A DNA stretch of 64,000 bases from assembly GCA_949291365.1 (NCBI GenBank), contig CASEVJ010000007.1:62001-126000 (forward strand). Reading direction: 5' to 3'. The position numbers were made by a program, and so were the translations under genes. The notes beneath the pieces are model-generated. The model was not told where the DNA came from. It saw only the letters and a list, made by a program, of their open reading frames with translations, and searched no databases. This stretch comes from an uncultured bacterium (GTDB lineage Bacteria > Elusimicrobiota > Elusimicrobia > Elusimicrobiales > Elusimicrobiaceae). Positions within the stretch are counted from its first letter, which is position 1; each line of letters opens with the position of its first letter. Shown piece by piece: positions 25,269 to 33,637 of this stretch.

Positions 25269-26231
25269 TTATTTTTTAGATTCTTGATGAATGGCGTACA
25301 TAGCTGCGCCTACGCCGCCTATATTGGGATTTTGCGACACCAGCAATTTAAGCTTTTTAAACGGGGTTTGTATTTGCTGATGGTGCAATACGTTTTCCAC
25401 CGCGGGCAGGAAATATTTTGCCGCGCCGGACACGCCGCCCGTGAGTACCACGGTGTCTACGTCCAGCACCAGGCAGACATTGGCTATGCCAATGCCTAGG
25501 AAAAAGCCCGTATCTTCCCAAATTTTCAACGCCAGCGGGCAGCCCTGCTCAGCGGCGCGGGAGACCAGTTCTATTTTAAAATTCTGCTCTTTTTGCACCA
25601 TTTTGGCTAAAATGGACTGCGGGTGCTCCAAAATGCCTTCCATCACGCGCCGGCGTATGCCAATGGTGCCTACAAACGCTTCCAGGCACCCCCGCGCCCC
25701 ACAGCCGCACTGGGGACCGGTTTTGACATTGGCTATTTTGGCGTGGCCGATTTCTCCCGAGGTGCCGTTAGAGCCCTGGTAAAGCTCTTTATTAATAATC
25801 AATCCGCCGCCCACGCCGGTACCTAGGGTAATGACCAACACATTGCTGCCTTGGCGCTGGAGCACGCTTTCATACACGCCCCAGGCGGCCAGGGTGGCGT
25901 CGTTGGCTACATAAGGGCGTATGCCGGTATGCTTTTCCAGAATATCCGCCAGCGGCCAGTCGTCCACGTCTTTAAATTTTAAATTGGGGTTGTAGCGCAA
26001 AATGCCGCGCTGGTTGTCCACATCGCCCGGTGCGCCTACGCCTACGGCGATGGGCTGGTCTGGAAATTTGGCTTTGATCTGGTTTACAAAGCCGGCAATC
26101 TGTTTTAAAAATTCTTCCGCGCCGTGCTCATAATTGGTTTCTACTTTTTCTTTTTGCAGGATTTCTCCTTGCTCATTCATCACGTACAATTTAACGAATG
26201 TCCCGCCAATATCCACCCCGATTCCAATCAT
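25269..26231 (-). CDS. ROK-family sugar kinase
   Basis: 320 residues. Phosphate-binding start GVDIGGTFVKL, then VITLGTGVGGGLI, the ROK Glu-His pair GEIGHAKI, and zinc-binding CGCGARGCLEAF. Likely a glucokinase or another hexose/N-acylhexosamine kinase; specificity cannot be read. Start overlaps the xerC stop by 4 bases. Location between xerC and lptD is not one I know as conserved. Confidence 0.92.
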   Translation of the reverse strand: MIGIGVDIGGTFVKLYVMNEQGEILQKEKVETNYEHGAEEFLKQIAGFVNQIKAKFPDQPIAVGVGAPGDVDNQRGILRYNPNLKFKDVDDWPLADILEKHTGIRPYVANDATLAAWGVYESVLQRQGSNVLVITLGTGVGGGLIINKELYQGSNGTSGEIGHAKIANVKTGPQCGCGARGCLEAFVGTIGIRRRVMEGILEHPQSILAKMVQKEQNFKIELVSRAAEQGCPLALKIWEDTGFFLGIGIANVCLVLDVDTVVLTGGVSGAAKYFLPAVENVLHHQQIQTPFKKLKLLVSQNPNIGGVGAAMYAIHQESKK

Positions 26232-27115
26232 ACTTGCGGCTCCTTGTTTTTTGGATGAGCGTGTTGATACACGCTTTTTAATTTTTCCAGTGACACATGG
26301 GTATACACCTGCGTAGCGGCCAAGCTTTTGTGTCCCAGCATTTCCTGCAAACTGCGCAAATCACAGCCATTGTTGAGCAAATGCGTTGCAAACGAATGGC
26401 GCAAACTGTGCGGGCTGATTTTACGCGCAATGCCCGACTGTATGGCTAAATTTTTAAAAATATAGGCCAGCCCATCCCCGGTCAGCGGTGTGCCGTTTTT
26501 GTTTAAAAACAGCGCGTCCTGCCCCTGCGGGTGGGGGCGGGTGGCTAAATAATCTTTAATGGCTTTCAGCGCCGCGTCTGTTACCGGGACGTAGCGCTCT
26601 TTATTGCCTTTGCCCAGTACTTTGACGACACCGTTGAAAAAATCTACATCGGCTATTTTCAGCCCCGTTACTTCGCTACGGCGCAGGCCGCTGGAATAAA
26701 TCAGCTCAAACAGCGCCCGGTTGCGCGCGGCATAGCGGCCCTTTTCCGCGGCGGTGTCTAGCAAGCGGCCTGCCTCATCTGTAGTCAGAAATTTGGGCAA
26801 GAGCCGTTCCCGTTTGGGCGCGGGCAGCAGCTTAAACGGGTCTTGCGTGATGTGTCCCTGCTCCAGTAAATAATGGGTAAAGCTGCGCAGCGCCGCTATT
26901 TTGCGCAACACGGTATTGCGCGCCGGGTGTTTGTCTGTCAGGCCTGCTAAAAAAGAGCGTATTAACGCCGGGCTGAATCCTTGGGAAACATCGGCTTTGC
27001 GCGCGGCACAGAAAGCGGCAAATTCGCGCAAATCCTCTCCGTATCCCTGCCAGGTATGGGGGGAAAAGTTTTTATTTTGCAAATGCAGCAAAAACGCTTC
27101 CGTCCATTTTTCCAC
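26228..27115 (-). CDS. Tyrosine recombinase XerC/XerD
   Basis: 295 residues, normal for Xer. N-terminal SAM-like DNA-binding domain (1-90), catalytic domain with Arg145, Lys169, His236, Arg239, His262 and nucleophile Tyr271 (HSLRHSFATHLL, MLGHKSLAATQVYTHV). Resolves chromosome dimers at dif. The topA-dprA neighbourhood matches the conserved dprA-topA-xerC group, favouring XerC; only this Xer is in view. No integron or phage context. Confidence 0.93.
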   Translation of the reverse strand: MEKWTEAFLLHLQNKNFSPHTWQGYGEDLREFAAFCAARKADVSQGFSPALIRSFLAGLTDKHPARNTVLRKIAALRSFTHYLLEQGHITQDPFKLLPAPKRERLLPKFLTTDEAGRLLDTAAEKGRYAARNRALFELIYSSGLRRSEVTGLKIADVDFFNGVVKVLGKGNKERYVPVTDAALKAIKDYLATRPHPQGQDALFLNKNGTPLTGDGLAYIFKNLAIQSGIARKISPHSLRHSFATHLLNNGCDLRSLQEMLGHKSLAATQVYTHVSLEKLKSVYQHAHPKNKEPQV

Positions 27116-27126
27116 GTCTGGCTCCG

Positions 27127-29394
27127 TTATGCGGTCTTTTGTTCGTGCTGGGCTTTAATCTGGGCGATTTCTTCATCTGAAATAGTGACAATATTGCGGC
27201 ATTTCGGATAGCCCGAGCACCCCAAAAAATACCCCCGCTTGGAGCTGCGCAGCACCATTTTTTTGCCGCATTTGTTGCATACATGGTCTGTAAGTATCGG
27301 CCCGGAAGACACCACTTTGTTTCCTTCTGCGTCTATGGAATAGGTGTTCTTGCATTTGGGATAGGCAGAGCAGGCCATAAATTTGCCCCGCCGCCCGGTG
27401 CGTATTACCATAGGAGCGCCGCATTTGTCGCAGACTTCATTGGTGGTCTGCAGCGTGATTTTTTCGCCTTCTTTGCCCAAATTGATTTTGCCTTTGCAGG
27501 CAGGCGCGTCGGAGCAGACCAAGTACTGCCCAAAGCGGCTGGTTTTAAGCAACATGGGTTTTCCGCAGAGGGGGCATTTTTCATCGGTCTGTTTGGCGCC
27601 GGGGCGCTGCATTTCTTTATCTGCCTGATCCAGCTCCTGCTGGAACGGCACGTAAAAGTCACGCAACAAGTCCACCCATTGCTGGGCCCCTTCGGCCACT
27701 TCGTCCAGTTTTTCTTCCACACCGGCAGTGTAGGAAAGATCCATAATCTCTTTAAAAAATTCTTTCAAACTTTCCGTCACGGTGATGCCCAGCTCCGTGG
27801 CGACCAGCTTATTGCTTTTGGGTTGGCGGGCGATATATTTGCGGTCTAAAATCGTCTTAATAGTCGGCGCATAGGTGGAAGGCCGGCCGATGCCGTGTTT
27901 TTCCAGCGTTTTAATTAAGCTGGCTTCGTTGTAATACGGCGGCGGCGTGGTCTTGTGGTCTTTGGTGGCGATTTCTTTTAAGTTCAGCGCGTCCCCTTCC
28001 GCCAGTTCCGGCAGCAGGGCGGAATCTTCGTTCTCTTCTTCGTCCTCATCTTTATACACGGACAAGTAGCCCGGGAATTTGACGGTGCGTCCACCCGCGC
28101 GCAGCAGGCAGTCGGCATTGGCGCCGGCCTGAATGTCTACGGTGACGGTGTTAAACACCGCCTCGGCCATTTGGCTGGCCACAAAGCGCAGCCAAATAAG
28201 CTCATAGAGTTTGTATTGGTCTGCCGTTAAGTATTGCTTAATGCTCTGCGGGGTGCGGCGTACGTCGGTTGGGTGAATGGATTCGTGCGCTTCCTGCGCG
28301 CCTTTGACTTTGCTTTTATACACAGGCGCATGGGCCGGGGCAAAATCGGCACCGTATTTTTCGGCGATAAATTTTTGGGTTTGCTCCTGTAACAGCTTGG
28401 ACACGTTGAACGAGTCCGTTCTCATATAGGTAATCAAGCCGATGGTCTGCCCGGCTATTTCTATGCCTTCATAGAGGTGCTGGGCCGTCATCATGGTTTT
28501 TTGGGAAGGAAAACCCAGCTTATTGTAAGCGTCCTGCTGCATGGAGCTGGTAATAAAGGGCGGTTTGGGTTTTTGTTTGACCGCTTTCTTTTCTATTTTC
28601 GCCACTGTGCACGGGCCTTGGCGCAGCAAGGTACTGACGGGGGCCAAGGTTTCGGGCTTGTCAAAAACGGTGTTTTTTACTTTGTAATCTTCGGCAAAGA
28701 GATGATAGGTTTTGGTTTGTTCTACATTTTTGCCCTGCCATTTTAACAGCCGCGCCCAAAACAACGGCTGGGCGCCCGGCTTTTCAAACTGGGCTTTGAG
28801 CGACCAGTAGGGCTGTTCCTGGAACTGGGCGATTTCTTTGGCCCGCTCCGTTAAAAGACGCACCGCCACCGACTGCACACGCCCGGCCGAGAGCCCGGAG
28901 GTGATTTTCTTCCACAAAAGCGGGGAAAGTTTGTAGCCCACAATGCGGTCTAAAATACGCCGCGCCTGCTGGGCGTTGACCAAGTTGTCGTCAATTTTAC
29001 GCGCGTGCGCAAAAGATTCCTTAATGGCGGAGGGCGTAATTTCGTGAAAGTAAATGCGCTGGTAGCGCTCTTTGGGCAGTTTTAACAGTTCCACCAAGTG
29101 CCAGGCAATAGCTTCCCCTTCGCGGTCAGGGTCGGTGGCCAGATAGATTTCCGGCGCGTTTTTGGCGGCGGTTTCCAGCTCTTTAATCAGCTTTTTGGCC
29201 CGTTCTACGGGTTGGTAAGTCGGCTTAAATCCGTGGGCGATATCCACCCCCATATCGTGTGAAGGCAAATCCCGCACATGGCCGAACGAACTGCGCACCA
29301 AATAGTCGCTGCCCAGAATTTTGCTGATGGTTTTCTGTTTGGTGGGGGACTCCACGATTACGAGTTTTTTGCCTTTGATATTATTGGTAGCCAT
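27127..29394 (-). CDS. topA: DNA topoisomerase I
   Basis: 755 residues. TOPRIM domain with VESPTK (Glu15) and TDPDREGE (Asp88, Asp90), active Tyr323 in ITYMRTD, and three C-terminal zinc ribbons (CPLC..C.., CDKC..C.., CNKC..C..) from about residue 580 on. Relaxes negative supercoils. Adjacent to dprA upstream and xerC downstream, the usual order in many bacteria. Confidence 0.97.
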   Translation of the reverse strand: MATNNIKGKKLVIVESPTKQKTISKILGSDYLVRSSFGHVRDLPSHDMGVDIAHGFKPTYQPVERAKKLIKELETAAKNAPEIYLATDPDREGEAIAWHLVELLKLPKERYQRIYFHEITPSAIKESFAHARKIDDNLVNAQQARRILDRIVGYKLSPLLWKKITSGLSAGRVQSVAVRLLTERAKEIAQFQEQPYWSLKAQFEKPGAQPLFWARLLKWQGKNVEQTKTYHLFAEDYKVKNTVFDKPETLAPVSTLLRQGPCTVAKIEKKAVKQKPKPPFITSSMQQDAYNKLGFPSQKTMMTAQHLYEGIEIAGQTIGLITYMRTDSFNVSKLLQEQTQKFIAEKYGADFAPAHAPVYKSKVKGAQEAHESIHPTDVRRTPQSIKQYLTADQYKLYELIWLRFVASQMAEAVFNTVTVDIQAGANADCLLRAGGRTVKFPGYLSVYKDEDEEENEDSALLPELAEGDALNLKEIATKDHKTTPPPYYNEASLIKTLEKHGIGRPSTYAPTIKTILDRKYIARQPKSNKLVATELGITVTESLKEFFKEIMDLSYTAGVEEKLDEVAEGAQQWVDLLRDFYVPFQQELDQADKEMQRPGAKQTDEKCPLCGKPMLLKTSRFGQYLVCSDAPACKGKINLGKEGEKITLQTTNEVCDKCGAPMVIRTGRRGKFMACSAYPKCKNTYSIDAEGNKVVSSGPILTDHVCNKCGKKMVLRSSKRGYFLGCSGYPKCRNIVTISDEEIAQIKAQHEQKTA

Positions 29395-29414
29395 AAGTAT
29401 CCTTCAACTAAAAA

Positions 29415-30536
29415 TTAAAATTTACTCTTGCTGTATAGCCCGGCGCGGCAGGCCAAAAGCCCCTGCACTTCCAGTTCAAACAGAGCCGCCGCCGCTTCCG
29501 GCACGCTTATTCCCAGTGCCTCTACCAGCTGGTCTGCAGCAATTTCCCGGGGGCCGATGTATTCCAGTACGCGCTTGTGCAGCTCGGGCAGTTTTTCGGT
29601 TTCGGCGGGGGGCTCTTGGGCCGCCGCCGGCACCTGCAAATCAAACAGCCCGGGGTTTGGTATATAGTCTATTATATCTTTTACGCTGGTGACAACGCCT
29701 GCCCCGTCCGCAATCAGGTTATTGGGGCCGGCGCTTTGCGGGCTGTCTATAGGGCCGGGTACAGCTAGGACGTCTTTGCCCATTTCCAAGGCCAGCTTGG
29801 CGGTAATGAGTGCGCCGGATTTTGCCTCTCCTTCTACGACTACCACTACTTCAGATAATGCCGCAATGATGCGGTTTCTGCGCGGAAAATGGAATGCGTT
29901 GGGCGGCTTGTTAAAAGGAAGCTCTGACACTATGGCCCCGCCGTGCTGAAGAATAGCGCGGGCCAGCTCGCGGTTTTCCGGTGGGTAGCAGCGGCCTATG
30001 CCGGTGCCGATGACGGCTAGCGTGGGCTTTTTAAGCCGCACTGCGGCGGCGTGGCATTGGCTGTCTATGCCGCGGGCCAAGCCGCTGACAATCACCGTCC
30101 CTGCATCAGCCACTCCTTCTGCCAATGTGGCGGCGGCACGCCGTCCGTACGGAGTAATTTTGCGCGTGCCCACCATGCCAACGCAGGCCTGATTGGCTTT
30201 AGGCAGCTGCCCCAGTACATACAAAGCCACCGGGGGCTCTTTAATGTTGCGCAGCGCCTGCGGATATTCTTCATCTTCCGGAATAAGAATGCGCCCGCCG
30301 TATTTTTCGGTCTTTTCCAGCTCTTCCTGTGGGTTAACGGCAAAAGCGTCGCGCAGGAAATGCGCCGCGGTGGACGGATTCATCTGCGCCTCACGGGCCA
30401 GAGTATCGGCGTCTTGTTTAAGTATTTCTTCTGCCGAGCCGAAAATATCAATCAGCCGCGCCAGCCAATCGGCCCGCAAATACAAAAAAGCATTAATGCG
30501 TATGCGCGCCAGGCGCTCCTGCAAAGAAACGCTCAT
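29415..30536 (-). CDS. dprA: DNA processing protein DprA
   Basis: 373 residues. Rossmann core with VGTRKITPYG, SGLARGID, GTGIGRCYPPENREL and FPRRNRIIAALSE, all DprA hallmarks, plus a C-terminal winged-helix/DML1 domain (about 305-373) and an N-terminal helix-hairpin-helix-like part. Loads RecA on incoming single-stranded DNA in transformation. comM is directly upstream with 4 bases overlap, so competence-type functions cluster here. Confidence 0.96.
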   Translation of the reverse strand: MSVSLQERLARIRINAFLYLRADWLARLIDIFGSAEEILKQDADTLAREAQMNPSTAAHFLRDAFAVNPQEELEKTEKYGGRILIPEDEEYPQALRNIKEPPVALYVLGQLPKANQACVGMVGTRKITPYGRRAAATLAEGVADAGTVIVSGLARGIDSQCHAAAVRLKKPTLAVIGTGIGRCYPPENRELARAILQHGGAIVSELPFNKPPNAFHFPRRNRIIAALSEVVVVVEGEAKSGALITAKLALEMGKDVLAVPGPIDSPQSAGPNNLIADGAGVVTSVKDIIDYIPNPGLFDLQVPAAAQEPPAETEKLPELHKRVLEYIGPREIAADQLVEALGISVPEAAAALFELEVQGLLACRAGLYSKSKF

Positions 30537-32074
30537 AAATCAGGCACCCCCTTGCGGTCTAGCGGGCGGTATTGCAATACCTCCATTAAATGGGCGTTTT
30601 CTATCTGTTCTTTACCCTCTAAATCCGCAATTGTGCGGGCGGTTTTAAGCACTTTGTCCAAACTGCGCGCGCTGAGCCCGAATTTACGCATAGCTGCCTC
30701 CAAAATCCGGTCTGCCCCGGCTGGCAGGGGGCAAAACTCTTTGATTTGCTGGGGCGTCATAAATGCATTGGCGGTGGTGGCAGTGGCTTTAAAGCGCGCC
30801 TGCTGGCACTGGCGCGCGGCCAATACACGCGCGGCAATTTGGGCGGACGTGTCGCCTTCGGCGGCTTTGTTCCAGTCGCCATACGTCACGGGGTTTAAAT
30901 TAACGGTTAAATCTATACGGTCTAACAGCGGGCCCGAAATTTTGGACTGGTAGCGGTTGATTTGCACCGGGGAGCAGGTGCAGCTCTTGTGTGGGTGACC
31001 CAAATTGCCGCACGGACAGGGGTTCATAGCCGCAATAAGCGTAAAGCGTGCCGGGTAGGTGACCGTTTCTTTGGCGCGGGAAATAGTAACATAGCCGTTT
31101 TCCAGCGGCTGGCGCAATACTTCCAGCGTAGAGCGGGAAAACTCCGCAAATTCGTCCAAAAATAACACGCCGTTGTGCGCTAGGGACACTTCCCCGGGGC
31201 GCGGATTGCTGCCGCCGCCGATTAAAGCGGCCTCGGAAATGGTGTGGTGCGGATCCCGGAACGGGCGCGTGCGGAGGCGGCGGGTCATTTTACCCAGCAA
31301 ATTGCAGACGGAATAAATTTTGGTGATTTCCAAGCTTTCTTCTTCCGAAAGCGGCGGCAGTATGCCCGCAAAACGTTTAGCCAGCATACTTTTGCCCGTA
31401 CCCGGCAGGCCAATCATCAGCACATTGTGCCCGCCTGCGGCGGCAATTTCTAAAGCGCGTTTAGCCAATGGCTGCCCTTTGACGTCCGAAAAGTCCAGCG
31501 GGCTTTCTTTTCTCTGCTCCGGCGGCGGCACATAGGCCATTTGCACTTGCTCCGGCGGCAGTTTTCCTTCCAGCCAGTCTGCCAAATCCCGCAAAGTGCG
31601 CGGGGTAATAAAAGAGCCGCCGGCGCTCTGTCCTTCCAAAAAACTATCCGGGGCAATGACCGCGGTGCGACCTTGGTTTTTAGCGGAAATTAACATGGGC
31701 AACACTCCGGCACAGGGGCGCAGAGAGCCGTCCAGCGCCAGCTCCCCCAGCAGCAACAGCGATTCTAATTTTTCCACCGCTTCTTTAGACAGCGCCCCCG
31801 AAGCGGCTAAAATGCCGGCGGCAATCGGCAGGTCAAATTGGGTGCCGCTTTTGCGTTTTTCGGCGGGGCTTAAATTGACGGTAATGCGTTTAAGCGGGAA
31901 ATCAAAACCGCTGTTACGTATGGCGGCTATGACGCGTTCTTTGCTTTCTTTGACCTCAGCGTCTGGCAACCCCACGACGGACAAGGTGGGCATTCCCGAA
32001 GAAATGTCCACCTCACAGACCACTTCAAAGCCGTCTATGCCCCGCAGGGCGCAGGTACGGACGCTGGCTAGCAT
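30533..32074 (-). CDS. comM: YifB/ComM-type Mg-chelatase-like AAA+ ATPase
   Basis: 513 residues. N-terminal ChlI/Lon-protease-like domain (about 20-145), AAA+ Mg-chelatase domain with Walker A GLPGTGKS at 222-229 and FLDEFAEF as Walker B, and C-terminal helical domain ending RTIADLEGKEQI. ComM is a hexameric helicase promoting branch migration in natural transformation. Overlaps dprA by 4 bases. Confidence 0.95.
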   Translation of the reverse strand: MLASVRTCALRGIDGFEVVCEVDISSGMPTLSVVGLPDAEVKESKERVIAAIRNSGFDFPLKRITVNLSPAEKRKSGTQFDLPIAAGILAASGALSKEAVEKLESLLLLGELALDGSLRPCAGVLPMLISAKNQGRTAVIAPDSFLEGQSAGGSFITPRTLRDLADWLEGKLPPEQVQMAYVPPPEQRKESPLDFSDVKGQPLAKRALEIAAAGGHNVLMIGLPGTGKSMLAKRFAGILPPLSEEESLEITKIYSVCNLLGKMTRRLRTRPFRDPHHTISEAALIGGGSNPRPGEVSLAHNGVLFLDEFAEFSRSTLEVLRQPLENGYVTISRAKETVTYPARFTLIAAMNPCPCGNLGHPHKSCTCSPVQINRYQSKISGPLLDRIDLTVNLNPVTYGDWNKAAEGDTSAQIAARVLAARQCQQARFKATATTANAFMTPQQIKEFCPLPAGADRILEAAMRKFGLSARSLDKVLKTARTIADLEGKEQIENAHLMEVLQYRPLDRKGVPDL

Positions 32075-32075
32075 A

Positions 32076-33182
32076 TTAAATAAAGTTCAGTACAATTTGC
32101 TGCGGCGAAATGCCCATTACCGTAAAATTCACATTATAGCTGCGAATAATTTTGGCGGTCAGCTCTTCGCCGGAAGAAATATTGGCCGCAATTTCAAAGT
32201 AAGCGTCGGAATTGGTGTATTTGACAAGGTTAAAATCTTCAATTTCGCGCATTTCTTTGAAAATGTCCTGTATTTGTTTAAGCCGTTCAATGCTTTTGAC
32301 ATTTTGCACGACTACATTGAACTTGTTGGCGGAGTTGATAGCGGCGTTAATCGGCTCAATAAGCTGTTTGGCGGCGGCTTCACACGCGGCGGAAACGGAT
32401 TTCTGCGCGGCGATGTCTTCCATTGGATCCAAACCGCTTACTTGGTCGGCCGCTTCGGCCACAATTTGATAGTTTTTAGTAGAGGCCACCTTAATGTTGG
32501 CGCGGGCGCGGTAGGTCTTGAACGGAGAAGAAATGCCCGGCAGCGCTTGCAGCGGCGCGGTGTTGACGTCCGCCATGACAATAAAACGCGCCCCGTCCAG
32601 GCGGGCCTGGTCAATGACCGGGGTTGGGTTGTCTAAATTGTTCTGGCTCAAATTGTCCCCGTTTACCAGCGCGTAGGGCTGGTCTTTTAAGGCGCGGTAA
32701 ATGGCCTGTTTACACTCTTGCTTTAAAGATACGTCTTCTCCCACCATTTCACGCGAAGTGATCAAAATGGTGGTGCGCTTGGCAAAAGCGTCCGCTTCGG
32801 ATTCTTTGATAATGTCGCTGATGTCTTTGACCAGCACCATGACGCGCACGCGGGTGTACCATTGGTCGCCTTTTCGGTAGGCCTTCTGTACATAGCCGCG
32901 GCGGATGAAGCCGGCGGATTTGGAGGTGATTTTATCCTCCACCAGCTGGGCTTGTTCCACGGAGGTGGAAGAAGAAATAAAAATGCCGGCCACTTTTTCC
33001 ACGGCGGCGCGCTGGGCAGCCAGCTCGCCTTCTTTTTTCATGGCAGAAATATTGTTTTCATCATAAGGAACCAACGATTCCGCCACCACATATTCACCCT
33101 CTCCTTTGGGGCCGATGTGCAGCCCGCGGCAGGCAGAGAGCGCCAAAACCCCTATGAAGGCAATCAATAAGAGCTTTTTCAT
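32076..33182 (-). CDS. LPP20-like lipoprotein with FlgT-type N-terminal domain
   Basis: 368 residues. Lipobox LSAC, lipidated Cys18. Residues about 45-125 (EGELAAQRAAVEKVAGIFI, then DQWYTRVRVMV) resemble the LPP20/FlgT-N fold found in outer-membrane lipoproteins. The middle (about 130-260) resembles a TolB-N/CsgG-like alpha-beta unit (GARFIVMADVNT). The rest has no family I know. Stop is followed after one base by comM. Its place downstream of the DnaA-like gene and a second LPP20 lipoprotein suggests the three belong together. Function unknown. Confidence 0.8.
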   Translation of the reverse strand: MKKLLLIAFIGVLALSACRGLHIGPKGEGEYVVAESLVPYDENNISAMKKEGELAAQRAAVEKVAGIFISSSTSVEQAQLVEDKITSKSAGFIRRGYVQKAYRKGDQWYTRVRVMVLVKDISDIIKESEADAFAKRTTILITSREMVGEDVSLKQECKQAIYRALKDQPYALVNGDNLSQNNLDNPTPVIDQARLDGARFIVMADVNTAPLQALPGISSPFKTYRARANIKVASTKNYQIVAEAADQVSGLDPMEDIAAQKSVSAACEAAAKQLIEPINAAINSANKFNVVVQNVKSIERLKQIQDIFKEMREIEDFNLVKYTNSDAYFEIAANISSGEELTAKIIRSYNVNFTVMGISPQQIVLNFI

Positions 33183-33637
33183 TATTTATTCTCCTGCGTG
33201 TGCGGATTACATCCGGCCGCCTGTAGCTTTTCACGGGAAATACGCATAATGACCGTACAGCCGCCGTCGTCCAAATATTCGGTGGACACCAGCTCCATAT
33301 CATTTAAAATACCGCTGGAAGAGGTGTGAATGGTGGAGCCCTCCGACACGGCGTCTACAATTTGTACATTGCTTTCCAGATTGGCCCCGTAAATCACTTC
33401 CGTAGCGCGCTGGTAGGCGTGGGCGATAGCTGCCTCGCGCGAGAGAATACGCCGCTGGGAGTCGCTCTGGTGGGCCGGGTTGGCCGCGCCAAACCCGCGC
33501 ACCCAGAGGTATTCATCATCTGTCAGCGTATCGTTAAACTGCGGGGCGATGGCGCCGTCTTTGACGGCGCTTTTTAAATGGGTCGAACAGGCGCCCAGGC
33601 AGAGCAGCCCTGCTAATAAAAGGGTCAGTTTTCTCAT
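33182..33637 (-). CDS. Small LPP20-like lipoprotein
   Basis: 151 residues. Lipobox LGAC, lipidated Cys17. The body (WVRGFGAANPAH..., SREAAIAHAYQRATEVIYG, then a beta strand MRISREKL) fits an LPP20-type domain: small residue-rich helix packing on a sheet. Start overlaps the DnaA-like gene by 4 bases and stop shares a base with the next lipoprotein start, so these are tightly coupled. Role unknown. Confidence 0.8.
   Translation of the reverse strand: MRKLTLLLAGLLCLGACSTHLKSAVKDGAIAPQFNDTLTDDEYLWVRGFGAANPAHQSDSQRRILSREAAIAHAYQRATEVIYGANLESNVQIVDAVSEGSTIHTSSSGILNDMELVSTEYLDDGGCTVIMRISREKLQAAGCNPHTQENK

Noticed and set aside
26228..27115. Tyrosine recombinase as sign of an integrated element
   Set aside because: Housekeeping Xer context (dprA, topA); no att repeats, phage or cassette genes near.
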